A stretch of 10,330 bases of DNA, taken from contig LKUE01000153.1 of NCBI GenBank assembly GCA_001412365.1, positions 1 through 10,330 of the forward strand, written 5' to 3'. Of this stretch, positions 1-6,409 are shown one piece after another (position 1 is the first letter of the stretch; each line of letters begins with the position of its first letter). A model generated the notes under the pieces. It saw nothing but the letters and a program-made list of their open reading frames with translations, did no database searches and had not been told where the DNA came from. Source of the stretch: Desulfuromonas sp. SDB (GTDB lineage Bacteria; SDB-A). Made by a program: the position numbers and the translations under genes.

Positions 1-397
1 AAACTTAAGGTTTTTAATTGCCCGAAAAATGATTGAACAAAAAATTAAAGGGAAAATAATAAATATAACTTCCCGGGGAGCTTACCGGGGTGAACCGACT
101 TCCCCCGCCTATGGGGCAACCAAAGCAGGTTTGAATTCCTTCAGCCAGAGTCTGGCCCAGGCACTGGCTAAGTATGATATTTATGTTTACGGAGTAGCCC
201 CAGGTTTTGTTAGAACAGATATGACTGAAGAAATTCTGTCTTCCCCCCAGGGCAAGTCAATAATCAGCCAGAGTCCTCTAAATCGAGTGGCTAGACCGGA
301 AGAAATTGCTAAAATGGTGCTGTTTTTATCTTCTGATTCCGCAGACTATGCTACCGGGGCGATCATGGATATAAATGGCGCTTCTTACCTTCATTGA
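1..397 (+). CDS. Short-chain dehydrogenase/reductase (SDR), 5'-truncated by the window edge
   Basis: C-terminal portion of a classical SDR, an NAD(P)H-dependent oxidoreductase with a Rossmann fold. The reading frame is open from base 2 and the residues before the first internal Met ([10 protein letters not shown]) match the conserved Asn helix of the family, so the gene begins outside the window and the ATG at 29 is not its start. The active site is visible: the Ser of ITSRGAY, then exactly 12 residues, then YGATK (YxxxK). After it come the [10 protein letters not shown] segment (the PG motif) and the C-terminal [22 protein letters not shown] block typical of the 3-oxoacyl-ACP reductase (FabG)-like group. 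The substrate cannot be read from sequence, and FabG itself is only one possibility. The next gene starts 12 bases after the stop, with its ribosome site overlapping the stop codon, so the two are probably co-transcribed and translationally coupled. Confidence 0.93.
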   Translation, partial: NLRFLIARKMIEQKIKGKIINITSRGAYRGEPTSPAYGATKAGLNSFSQSLAQALAKYDIYVYGVAPGFVRTDMTEEILSSPQGKSIISQSPLNRVARPEEIAKMVLFLSSDSADYATGAIMDINGASYLH

Positions 398-403
398 AAG
401 GAG
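397..403 (+). promoter_or_regulatory. Ribosome binding site AAAGGAG deciding the start at 409
   Basis: AAAGGAG ends five bases before ATG 409 and overlaps the TGA of the preceding SDR gene by one base. It supports ATG 409 over the in-frame TTG at 394, which has no such site. Confidence 0.75.
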
Positions 404-408
404 TAGGT

Positions 409-936
409 ATGGAACTTATTAAAATTGAACCGGATAAATTAAAGCTGAATCCGGTGGATATATGGCTTAATCAGTGGTTTTTACTTACCTCAGGTGATTT
501 AAACAAGTACAATACGATGACAGTAGCCTGGGGAAGTATCGGAGTAATGTGGAATTTGCCCATGGTCCAGGTAGTGGTCAGGCCTACCCGTTACACCTTT
601 GAATTTATGGAAAAGTACAGCAGTTTCAGTTTGTGTGGTTTCCCCCGTCAATACAAACCGGATCTATCCCTTCTCGGCTCAAAGTCAGGAAGAGATGGGG
701 ATAAAATAGCAGAAACCAACTTGACTATCTGTAAATCCGATAAAATTGAAGCTCCTTGTTTCAAGCAGGCTGAATTAATTATGGAATGCCGGAAAATATA
801 CTGCCAGAGGATGGATCCTCAAAAATTTACTGATCCGGAAATAGAAAAAAATTATCCCCAAAAGGATTATCACCAAATTTACTTTGGTGAAATTGTGCAG
901 ATCAGGGCAGATAAATTTAAATTTTCAGGAGAATAG
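409..936 (+). CDS. Flavin reductase-like, FMN-binding split-barrel protein
   Basis: Protein of 175 aa related to the flavin reductase domain family (FMN-binding split barrel), whose members bind FMN and use NAD(P)H to reduce flavin or small substrates. Visible family features are an N-terminal strand region (WFLLTSGD, residues 23-30), the NTMTVAWGSIG block (35-45) that normally lines the flavin phosphate site, RPTRYT (58-63), and the GSKSGRDGDKIAETNL region (90-105) that in relatives carries the loop after the central barrel. The length is normal for the single-domain family. The ATG at 409 has a strong AAAGGAG site. It sits between an SDR and a predicted pseudo-hydrolase, and an SDR/flavin reductase pairing suggests redox chemistry, but no pathway can be named. 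The last codons share sequence with the ribosome site of the next gene (AGGAGA before the TAG). Confidence 0.85.
   Translation: MELIKIEPDKLKLNPVDIWLNQWFLLTSGDLNKYNTMTVAWGSIGVMWNLPMVQVVVRPTRYTFEFMEKYSSFSLCGFPRQYKPDLSLLGSKSGRDGDKIAETNLTICKSDKIEAPCFKQAELIMECRKIYCQRMDPQKFTDPEIEKNYPQKDYHQIYFGEIVQIRADKFKFSGE
927..932 (+). promoter_or_regulatory. Ribosome binding site AGGAGA for the gene at 944
   Basis: AGGAGA lies inside the last codons of the flavin reductase gene, 11 bases before ATG 944. The longer in-frame GTG start at 884 would overlap the previous gene by about 50 bases and lacks a comparable site, so 944 is preferred. Confidence 0.6.
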
Positions 937-943
937 TCTAATC

Positions 944-1900
944 ATGGAAGAGTATTCAGATTATCAAGAGTTGAACTTAAAAATAACTCAACTGTTCCAG
1001 CAGCAGGATTATCAGCAAGCAGTGGATTTACTTGAGAAACAACGTATAAACTTTCCTGAATATGAATTTGATATGTCCTGTCTGCTGATGGAATTATATG
1101 AAAGATTGGGCAATATCAAAAAGAGAATGGCTACCATCCGCAGGGGACATGAACAGGGGTATTTTTATTTTCTACATCCTGACTTGTCAAAATATCATGA
1201 AATTGCGGATAATCGGGGTTTTGACAGTTTATATGAAACTGATAAAAAGCTGCGAATGGAGGCAAATCGAAAGGAGAAGGTACAATACCAGGTGGTCTTG
1301 CCTGACGATTTTACCTCGGATAAAATTTATCCGGTGATAATGGTTTTTCACGATCAGGGAAGCAATTTTGAAAAATGCAAGCAAAATTGGAATTTTCCTC
1401 AATCGGTGAAAGAGAGATTCATATTAGTTTTTTTTCAATCTTATCTTCATTGTGATTATCTAACCTATACTTGGACCAGCTTTGACCCCCGGATAAGAGA
1501 AGAAGTCAAACAAAATTTCAAGCAGATAAAATCTGAATACCCGGCGAACCACAATGAAATTTATCTAACCGGAGTGGGAGCGGGAGCAAATGCAGTTATT
1601 GATTTAGCAGTGAATAATATAATACAGGTCAGCGGTTTTATAGCTTGGTTTCCTACTCAAAATGGATATTATGAACCCCAGGCAGTAAATCAGGCAGCTT
1701 CCCGGGAAGTTAGAGGATTGATTGTATTCAACCAAAAAGATGTGGAGGGGGGGAAGTTCAAAAAACTGGTAAAAACTTTGCAGGATTCTAAATTCAATTA
1801 CGAGATAATCCTTAAAAAAGAGTCCAAATCTGAATTTAGAAATATCTTTGAAAATGAATTTCCTGATTTTATGGTGAATTTAAACATTGAGACAACTTAA
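944..1900 (+). CDS. TPR-like plus alpha/beta-hydrolase-fold protein, apparently lacking the catalytic serine
   Basis: Protein of 318 aa. Residues about 8-75 form amphipathic helices resembling a tetratricopeptide repeat (QQQDYQQAVDLLEKQ and a second helical pair). Residues about 112-318 resemble the PHB-depolymerase/putative esterase group of alpha/beta hydrolases: strand PVIMVFHDQGSN (130-141, oxyanion-loop position), then NEIYLTGVGAGANAVIDLA (204-222), which aligns with the nucleophile elbow usually written GxSxG. Here the elbow reads G210-V-G212-A-G214, so the nucleophile serine is a glycine. An Asp (D267 in VFNQKD) is near the expected acid position, but no His is seen in the C-terminal segment where the base is expected. 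I infer a non-catalytic binding or regulatory role. No signal peptide is seen, so it is probably cytoplasmic. It is tightly linked to the flavin reductase gene upstream. Confidence 0.72.
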   Translation: MEEYSDYQELNLKITQLFQQQDYQQAVDLLEKQRINFPEYEFDMSCLLMELYERLGNIKKRMATIRRGHEQGYFYFLHPDLSKYHEIADNRGFDSLYETDKKLRMEANRKEKVQYQVVLPDDFTSDKIYPVIMVFHDQGSNFEKCKQNWNFPQSVKERFILVFFQSYLHCDYLTYTWTSFDPRIREEVKQNFKQIKSEYPANHNEIYLTGVGAGANAVIDLAVNNIIQVSGFIAWFPTQNGYYEPQAVNQAASREVRGLIVFNQKDVEGGKFKKLVKTLQDSKFNYEIILKKESKSEFRNIFENEFPDFMVNLNIETT

Positions 1901-1953
1901 TAATTACCCTTTTAATTGACCATAGTGGTAAATCAGAACATGGAATAAATAAA

Positions 1954-2376
1954 TTGTCTGAAAATCCCTTTAACAGCAAATATAACTTCGTCTTTATTAA
2001 ATGGATAACCTATATCTGGATGATTATAAGCTTAGGTTTTGCAGCCGTAATAGGCATTGAACAGGTTCTGCAGACCGGGGAAGTGCTGAAGGTTAAATTA
2101 TTATTTATTTTAATTGTTTTTATCGGATTGATCACCGGATTTAAATACAAATTTTGGGGAGGATTAATGATCTGGGGAAGTTTTACCGGTTTCATCCTAT
2201 GGTCTTGGGTTATCCGGAATATGTTGGTCTCTGACTGGATTTGGTATTTGCTTATCAGCATGCCTGGCATTCTGCTGTTGACCCTATCCGGGTATGAGCG
2301 CAAGCAGAATAAAAACATAAAAAGGGAAAAAGCCAAAAAATCCAAGGGTAAAAATAAAACTGCCAAGTCAAAATAA
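1954..2376 (+). CDS. Small multi-spanning membrane protein with lysine-rich tail, function unknown
   Basis: 140 aa starting at TTG 1954 (MSENPFNSKY). The ribosome site is weak (TGGAA about 10 bases upstream), but no better in-frame start exists before the first membrane segment. Four hydrophobic segments are visible, at about residues 15-35, 46-63, 68-87 and 95-112, with the KYKFWGGLMIWGS turn between the second and third. A very basic tail follows (about 118-140, rich in Lys), which by the positive-inside rule should face the cytoplasm. The layout resembles small DUF-type three- to four-helix membrane proteins, but I do not recognise a named family with confidence. It lies 54 bases after the pseudo-hydrolase gene and 24 bases before the methyltransferase, consistent with membership of the same operon. 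An ORF on the opposite strand across most of this gene is its shadow. Confidence 0.7.
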   Translation: MSENPFNSKYNFVFIKWITYIWMIISLGFAAVIGIEQVLQTGEVLKVKLLFILIVFIGLITGFKYKFWGGLMIWGSFTGFILWSWVIRNMLVSDWIWYLLISMPGILLLTLSGYERKQNKNIKREKAKKSKGKNKTAKSK

Positions 2377-2399
2377 ATATATTCAGGAGAGGACTACTA

Positions 2400-3002
2400 T
2401 TGAGAATAAGCAAAACCCAATTGAAATTTCTGTTTGATTTTGTTGCCGGTTTTTATGACTATCTGGAGTTATTATCAGTGGCTAGATGGACCCGCAGCAG
2501 TGCTTTTGAATCCTTAAATCATTTGAATATTAATGGAAAATCAATTTTGGATATGGGATGCGGCACCGGCAACTGGTCTAAAATTTTATATGATCAGGGG
2601 GGGAGAGTAGTGGGATTTGATTATTCAACTAAGATGATTAAATACGCTCAAATTAGGCAAAATCCTGAAATTTTCTTTTATCAGGACGATGTGATGAATA
2701 TTGATAAAATTCCTTCTGACTCCTATCAGCTTATCAGCGCTGCTTTTGTATTGCATGGTTTCAGTCATCAGCAGAGAATGTGGATTTTACAGCAGATAAA
2801 CAGAATATGCCGGGAAGGAGTTATCGTTTTTGATTTTTATAAAAAAATACCCTGGATTGCTGAATTAATTGAGATTTTTGAAGGAAGCCACTACACTGAT
2901 TTTATCCGGAATTTTCAACATGAACTGCGGGATATTTTCCCCTTAACCAGAGTTTATAATTTAAATTACGGGGGAGGATTGTACTGTGGTTTTAAGACCT
3001 GA
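2400..3002 (+). CDS. Class I SAM-dependent methyltransferase
   Basis: 200-aa protein starting at TTG 2400, behind CAGGAGAGG (2384-2392), the best ribosome site near this start. A Rossmann-type methyltransferase core is clear. Motif I is ILDMGCGTGNW (49-59) for SAM binding; the acidic residue at the end of strand 2 is D74 in VVGFDYSTKMI; motif II-like DD (96-97) precedes IPSDSYQLISAAFVLHG (104-120), the motif IV region. The N-terminal FDFVAGFYDYLELL matches the start of UbiE/Methyltransf_11/25-type enzymes, although the protein is shorter than UbiE and its C-terminus ends in LYCGFKT. The target (small molecule, lipid or protein) cannot be read from sequence. Its stop lies five bases before the ATG of the transporter gene, suggesting coupled translation. 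Confidence 0.87.
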   Translation: MRISKTQLKFLFDFVAGFYDYLELLSVARWTRSSAFESLNHLNINGKSILDMGCGTGNWSKILYDQGGRVVGFDYSTKMIKYAQIRQNPEIFFYQDDVMNIDKIPSDSYQLISAAFVLHGFSHQQRMWILQQINRICREGVIVFDFYKKIPWIAELIEIFEGSHYTDFIRNFQHELRDIFPLTRVYNLNYGGGLYCGFKT

Positions 3003-3007
3003 AATAT

Positions 3008-3907
3008 ATGGCTAATAATAAATTCATAAGATCAGATCTGCTTTTATTGACTACTGCTGCTATCTGGGGCTTTGCCTTTGTCGCCCAGAGAACCGGAATG
3101 AAGTTTGTAGGACCGTTTACCTTCAATGCCATCCGCTTTTTACTGGGGGCTTTAGTATTAATCCCTATTGTCCTGACCAGGAAAAACCGGGAAAAGAAAA
3201 TTGAAAGCTCCAAATTGTTATCCCGATACGGCTGTGTAGTAGCGGGAGTTGTCTTGTTTTTAGGATCTTCCCTACAGCAGATGGGCATTGTCTACACTAC
3301 CGCGGGGAAAGCCGGTTTCATTACCGGATTGTATTTGCTGATAGTGCCTTTGATGGGATTGATCTGGAAGCAGAAAATCGGCTGGTGGGGATGGATTGGA
3401 GTTGTACTGGCATCTCTGGGGTTATACCTGCTGAGTATTAAAGATAATTATACCTTTGCTCCCGGTGATCTCATGGTTCTGGCTGCCGCATTTTTCTGGG
3501 CAGCCCATGTCCATATCATTGACCGGTTGAGTAAGATTAAAAATCCCTTGAAAATTGCAGTAAAGCAATACCTGATATGTTCGGTATTAAGCTTGATCGT
3601 AGCTTATTTCCGGGAGATAATCGCCCTTGATCAGATTTTCAGAGCGGGGATTCCCATATTGTATGCGGGTATTTTATCGGTGGGGATTGCCTATACCCTC
3701 CAGGTGATTGCTCAGAAAAAAGCTCCTCCCTCTCATGCTGCAATTATTTTAAGTATGGAGTCAGTATTTGCCCTGATCGGAGGAACGATTATTCTGCATG
3801 AACATCTGTCTTTGAGGGGATTATTGGGCTGCAGTTTGATGTTCTCCGGAATGATCCTTTCCCAACTCAACCGCACCAAAAAAGTAAAACTCCTGGAAAC
3901 CTTTTAA
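3008..3907 (+). CDS. DMT superfamily transporter with two EamA domains
   Basis: 299-aa inner-membrane protein with ten predicted transmembrane helices in two tandem EamA halves (about 7-143 and 152-288), the usual size for drug/metabolite transporters of this family. Characteristic features are LLLLTTAAIWGFAFVAQR near the N-terminus, the LGSSLQQMGIVYTTAGKAGFI segment in the first half, and APPSHAAIILSMESVFALIGG followed by HEHLSLRG in the second half, the typical PxxAxxxxSxExxxA...ExL pattern. Substrates of this family include amino acids and small metabolites, and the one here is unknown. ATG 3008 has no strong ribosome site but lies five bases after the methyltransferase stop, so ribosomes may be handed on directly. 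It is the last gene of the run, and a terminator-bearing repeat starts three bases after its stop. Confidence 0.9.
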   Translation: MANNKFIRSDLLLLTTAAIWGFAFVAQRTGMKFVGPFTFNAIRFLLGALVLIPIVLTRKNREKKIESSKLLSRYGCVVAGVVLFLGSSLQQMGIVYTTAGKAGFITGLYLLIVPLMGLIWKQKIGWWGWIGVVLASLGLYLLSIKDNYTFAPGDLMVLAAAFFWAAHVHIIDRLSKIKNPLKIAVKQYLICSVLSLIVAYFREIIALDQIFRAGIPILYAGILSVGIAYTLQVIAQKKAPPSHAAIILSMESVFALIGGTIILHEHLSLRGLLGCSLMFSGMILSQLNRTKKVKLLETF

Positions 3908-3909
3908 GA

Positions 3910-4056
3910 ATTGGGGACGGTGCAAGACTTTGTGACATTTTTTACTATGTTTTTAGTATAATTAGTTAATGTCCAGGAAATTTTGTTAAATTTTGGTATA
4001 TTTTCCCAAATCTTTGATTTGGTTTTTATGTTCTTATGGAACTCTAGCTATGATAT
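3910..4056 (+). repeat. Dispersed repeat copy R1 (starts ATTGGGGACGGTGCA)
   Basis: Near-copy of 8624-8769. By eye the first ~113 bases are about 90% identical (shared blocks include TTTTTTACTATG, TAGTATAATTAGTTAATG and TCCAGGAAA); similarity then declines but remains recognisable. The distal half carries a CCCAAATC/GATTTGG hairpin and a decayed GTTC/GGAAC hairpin, both also present in R3 at 6169-6224. No transposase is encoded. The leading GGGGACGGT/GGGGACAGT motif resembles sequences I associate with REP/RAYT-type or MITE-like elements, which is an inference. It sits three bases past the transporter stop codon, in the same orientation as that gene. Confidence 0.8.
4006..4027 (+). terminator. 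Rho-independent terminator inside repeat R1
   Basis: A perfect seven-base-pair stem CCAAATC-TTT-GATTTGG is followed directly by TTTTT. It lies about 100 bases after the EamA transporter stop and is the obvious end of the six-gene + strand unit. The stem is modest in G+C. Confidence 0.7.
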
Positions 4057-4317
4057 TATTTACCATGTTTTTATTATTATGAAATTTAAATTCTGAAAAA
4101 TTCAGGATTTGCAGGAAATTTACCCAGATTGACAATTTGCCACTTAAACTCCTGTGGAATCCAGCATCATACCAGAAGAGATCAATTGAACCTGATAATT
4201 TTACACAATTTATCTGGCAATATAAGTTGCAATGTTTGTGCTATTTGGATTAACTTCCAAAAATCCTGAACACCGATTACTAATGAGGACTTGATGACCG
4301 AAGTAAATTTCTCATTT

Positions 4318-4353
4318 ATATCAGCTAAAAGATAATACTTAGTCTGCTGATAT
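4318..4353. repeat. Inverted repeat ATATCAGC ... GCTGATAT upstream of a putative promoter
   Basis: Perfect eight-base arms at 4318-4325 and 4346-4353 with a 20-base loop; an extra CTAA/TTAG pairing can extend the stem inward. It covers the -35 region of the TATAAT box that begins seven bases after it, a position suitable for a repressor operator or a leader hairpin. Confidence 0.5.
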
Positions 4354-4359
4354 TCCCAT

Positions 4360-4365
4360 TATAAT
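4360..4365 (+). promoter_or_regulatory. Possible -10 box TATAAT
   Basis: Perfect -10 consensus about 50 bases upstream of the start at 4410. The -35 position holds only a poor match (CTTAGT). In such AT-rich DNA a TATAAT alone is weak evidence; its position between the inverted repeat and a good ribosome site is what supports it. Confidence 0.3.
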
Positions 4366-4393
4366 CTCTAACTCTTTCCGGATCATTTTTTTT

Positions 4394-4399
4394 GGAGGG
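4394..4399 (+). promoter_or_regulatory. Ribosome binding site GGAGGG for TTG 4410
   Basis: GGAGGG lies ten bases before TTG 4410. The alternative TTG at 4392 overlaps this site, and the internal ATG at 4491 has no ribosome site, so 4410 is preferred. Confidence 0.5.
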
Positions 4400-4409
4400 A
4401 CATTATATT

Positions 4410-4769
4410 TTGCCAGAATTAGACAAAAACTGTATAGTATTAATTATTATTAATTTTGTATTTTTTAGCAAAGTAAAAGAACTAATTATTATGCGATTTA
4501 ACCTGGACAAATTTTTAATTCCAGGAAAATTGATTGAGAGCAATTTAGTCGAATTAGCCACTGCACCACTGGTAACATTAGCTTCCTCATTCCTCTATAC
4601 GGAATGGATAAATCAAAAAAATATAGAAATTGCCAAACCTGTAAGGGAAATTGATGTCAAAACCCTGGCAAATACAAGCATGAACATCATTTTTGATGTC
4701 TTACTTTTGGTAATGGTATCAATAGGAGTTTACAGGATTATTACCAAAAATACTTGGTGTTTTTTCTGA
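4410..4769 (+). CDS. Unrecognised small membrane protein, possibly extended or broken by a -1 frameshift
   Basis: 119 aa from TTG 4410 (MPELDKNCIV). I recognise no family. Hydrophobic stretches are CIVLIIINFVFF (about 8-20), a short apolar segment around LATAPLVTLASSFLY (about 50-64) and IIFDVLLLVMVSIGVYRII (about 93-111), so it is probably a membrane protein. It stops abruptly at TGA 4767 directly after the run TTTTTTC. In the -1 frame a strongly hydrophobic continuation (LIFPVAVAYSIIEISFIIMI, then KEEENGWLCF) runs to TAA 4856-4858, which would add a further membrane helix. The frame may be broken by mutation or sequencing error, or joined by programmed slippage. It lies 73 bases upstream of the MFS gene on the same strand and may be co-transcribed with it. 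A start at ATG 4491 (MRFNLDKFLI) is an alternative. Confidence 0.5.
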   Translation: MPELDKNCIVLIIINFVFFSKVKELIIMRFNLDKFLIPGKLIESNLVELATAPLVTLASSFLYTEWINQKNIEIAKPVREIDVKTLANTSMNIIFDVLLLVMVSIGVYRIITKNTWCFF

Positions 4770-4858
4770 TATTTCCCGTAGCTGTGGCTTATTCAATTAT
4801 AGAAATTTCATTTATTATCATGATAAAAGAGGAGGAAAATGGATGGCTATGTTTCTAA
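4760..4858 (+). other. Slippery heptamer T TTT TTC and -1 frame hydrophobic extension
   Basis: In the frame of the preceding gene the codons read TGT TTT TTC TGA, so bases 4760-4766 form the X XXY YYZ heptamer T TTT TTC immediately before the stop. Slipping back one base gives TTT TTT CTG ATA, and the frame stays open to TAA 4856-4858. It encodes a 20-residue apolar helix and an acidic tail that overlaps the MFS start by 16 bases. No strong downstream stem-loop is apparent, which weakens the programmed-frameshift reading. A simple indel in a homopolymer gives the same picture. Confidence 0.4.
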
Positions 4859-6141
4859 AAGAAGGTCTCAGCCCAAACAAGAACAATAAAAGCCATAAAA
4901 TATCTGGCCGGTGGGTGATCTTATTGGGTGGGTTCCTGCTTTCATTGATGGGGGGGATGAGTTATGCCTGGGGATCGTATGTCGTTCCCTTGAAACAGGA
5001 TTGGGGGTGGACTGCTGCCCAAGCCAATCTTCCCTTCACTGTTATGATTGTTGTCTTTGCCATAACTATGATCCCTGCTGGTTGGATCCAGGATACGATT
5101 GGACCCCGAAAGGTAGCCACATTGGGTGCAGTGTTGTTTCTTGTCGGTTATGCATTATCTGGTTTGTTGCGGAGAATACCTCATCCTGGCTGGCTGGTGT
5201 TTTCTTACGGTTTTATTGTAGGTATTGCTTGTGGACTGACCTATGCCTGCATTGCTCCAACCGCCCGTAAATGGTTTCCCGATCGTCCTGGCTTTGCAGT
5301 ATCAACTGCGGTAATGGGTTTCGGTCTTGCTGCTGTTGTTTTCGCACCCCTCAAGAGATCAATGATAAATGCCTGGGGAGTTGACGGTACTTTTCTTGTA
5401 TTCTCTTTGTTTGTGGCGGTGGTAGCTGTTATCGGGGCAAGGATTATCAAAAATCCTTCCCAAAAAATCATTACTCCTGTAATCAAAGGATCTGTGGGCT
5501 CTATAGCTTCTAAATCACCCACAGATGTAGATAATATTCCACCGAGTCGTTTTATCAGAATGCCGGTATTTTACCTGTTGTGGGTTGCTTTGGCGATGGT
5601 AATTGGGGGTGGACTGACAGCTATAGGGTTGATCACTGCCTATGGAGAAATTGAATTAAATCTATCCCCTGCCATTGCTGCAACTGCTATTTCAGCCTAT
5701 GCTTTGGTCAATGGTCTAGGGCGGCCAGTCGCTGGTTTTTTATCTGACCGTATTGGAACTCTGAGGGTGATGACAATAGTATATGCCATCCAGGCAATAG
5801 TGTTCCTAGCATTACCTTGGGTTGCGGTTAACCTGTGGCTTCTCATCCTATGTTCTCTGTTTCTAGGGCTGGGATATGCTACAACCTTTGCTCTTTTTCC
5901 TGTGCTGGTTGCTGCAGGTTTTGGGACCAAGTATCTTGGTATAAATTACGGACTTGTGTTCAGTGCCTTCGGTATGGGTGCACTCACCAGTCTTATCGGA
6001 TCCCGGTTGCTGGATATAACCAATTCATTTACCCCTGCTTTTATTCTTGCAGGTAGCACGACAGCGGTTGGTCTGTTACTGCTGATCATACTACGTATTA
6101 AGATTTGGGATAATAGATGCAAGGTAAAGTTGGCCGGTTAA
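4843..6141 (+). CDS. MFS transporter, oxalate/formate antiporter (OFA) superfamily
   Basis: 432-aa, 12-TM major facilitator. ATG 4843 follows GAGGAGG at 4829-4835 with ideal seven-base spacing; the ATG at 4839 is in another frame. The opening RWVILLGGFLLSLMGGMSYAWGSY (23-46) and LKQDWGW (50-56) are typical of the OFA family, as is the ARKWFPDRPGFAVSTAVMGFG block (141-161) between TM4 and TM5. MFS motif A appears in both halves: GWIQDTIGPRK (80-90) and GFLSDRIGTLR (298-308). A central hydrophilic loop lies at about 203-236. OFA members exchange small carboxylates such as oxalate, formate, lactate or pyruvate; the substrate-binding lysine known from OxlT is not evident, so oxalate should not be assumed. 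The gene looks richer in G+C than the DNA on either side. A repeat with a terminator follows six bases after the stop. Confidence 0.92.
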   Translation: MAMFLKEGLSPNKNNKSHKISGRWVILLGGFLLSLMGGMSYAWGSYVVPLKQDWGWTAAQANLPFTVMIVVFAITMIPAGWIQDTIGPRKVATLGAVLFLVGYALSGLLRRIPHPGWLVFSYGFIVGIACGLTYACIAPTARKWFPDRPGFAVSTAVMGFGLAAVVFAPLKRSMINAWGVDGTFLVFSLFVAVVAVIGARIIKNPSQKIITPVIKGSVGSIASKSPTDVDNIPPSRFIRMPVFYLLWVALAMVIGGGLTAIGLITAYGEIELNLSPAIAATAISAYALVNGLGRPVAGFLSDRIGTLRVMTIVYAIQAIVFLALPWVAVNLWLLILCSLFLGLGYATTFALFPVLVAAGFGTKYLGINYGLVFSAFGMGALTSLIGSRLLDITNSFTPAFILAGSTTAVGLLLLIILRIKIWDNRCKVKLAG

Positions 6142-6146
6142 TTTGC

Positions 6147-6224
6147 GGGGACAGTTGACAGTAGAATTGGGGACAGTTACCCAAATCGTTGATTTGGGCT
6201 TTGAGTTCCTGAGGAACTCTAGCC
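6147..6224 (+). repeat. Repeat copy R3: doubled GGGGACAGTT plus two hairpins
   Basis: GGGGACAGTT occurs at 6147-6156 and again at 6169-6178, 22 bases apart. The second copy leads into CCCAAATC-GTT-GATTTGGG (6180-6198, perfect eight-base arms) and then GAGTTCC-TGA-GGAACTC (6203-6219). The same order of hairpins, more decayed, is in R1 (3910-4056) and R2 (8624-8769), but R3 lacks their ~90-base middle segment. Two adjacent short hairpins are the classic layout of a REP-type element. It begins six bases after the MFS stop codon. Confidence 0.75.
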
Positions 6225-6233
6225 TTGTTTTTT
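6197..6233 (+). terminator. Rho-independent terminator formed by repeat R3
   Basis: Stem GGCTTTGAGTTCC / GGAACTCTAGCC, with a small internal bulge and TGA loop, followed by TTG and six T (6228-6233). It lies about 55 bases after the MFS gene and is the likely end of that transcript. Its outer bases (GG at 6197-6198) are shared with the preceding hairpin, so the two stems compete at their edges. Confidence 0.65.
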
Positions 6234-6346
6234 AAATATAATAAGTTGTCAATCTTTGTAACAAATGACATTTGTACATTTAATCTCAAATTGATTGATC
6301 AAATATATTTTAATAACTGAAATAAACTGTTATAATTGAACAAATA

Positions 6347-6376
6347 TTGAGTGGGGATATTTTGAATTATTCTAAT
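6347..6376 (+). promoter_or_regulatory. Possible promoter of the lipoprotein gene
   Basis: TTGAGT (6347-6352) and TCTAAT (6371-6376) are 18 bases apart and would start transcription about 25 bases before ATG 6410, leaving room for the GAGGGGGAG ribosome site. A TATAAT at 6331-6336 is an alternative but lacks a good -35. The preceding terminator means that a new promoter is needed somewhere here. Confidence 0.35.
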
Positions 6377-6409
6377 AAAAATCAATAAAAAAAAGATAGA
6401 GGGGGAGTT

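Larger units (their letters stand above)
4057..4409. other. AT-rich intergenic region with no gene seen
   Basis: Between repeat R1 and the next gene. No credible ORF or structured RNA was recognised. It holds a TTGACA-like box at 4129-4134 with no matching -10, an inverted repeat at 4318-4353, a TATAAT box at 4360-4365 and the ribosome site GGAGGG at 4394-4399. Confidence 0.5.

Noticed and set aside
29-397. ATG at 29 as the start of the SDR gene
   Set aside because: The frame is open to the window edge and the residues before this Met match the family, so the gene simply begins upstream.
2010-2366. Minus-strand open frame of 118 codons across the small membrane gene
   Set aside because: It is a mirror of a real + strand gene that fits the operon; its protein has no family-like features and it has no ribosome site.
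2992-3288. Minus-strand open frame over the start of the EamA transporter
   Set aside because: Shadow of a well-supported transporter gene.
4057-4317. Remnant of a transposase in the gap after repeat R1
   Set aside because: No frame gives a recognisable transposase fragment, even allowing for stops.
4911-5930. Several open frames on both strands inside the MFS gene
   Set aside because: All lie within a clear 432-aa transporter and encode cysteine- or arginine-rich nonsense typical of shadow frames.
4843-6141. Assigning the transporter as an oxalate transporter (OxlT)
   Set aside because: Family-level motifs are clear, but the OxlT substrate lysine is not evident and no oxalate or formyl-CoA genes are nearby.
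6147-6178. Two GGGGACAGTT copies as iterons or a short CRISPR
   Set aside because: Only two copies, with one also being the head of a dispersed repeat; no further units or regular spacers.
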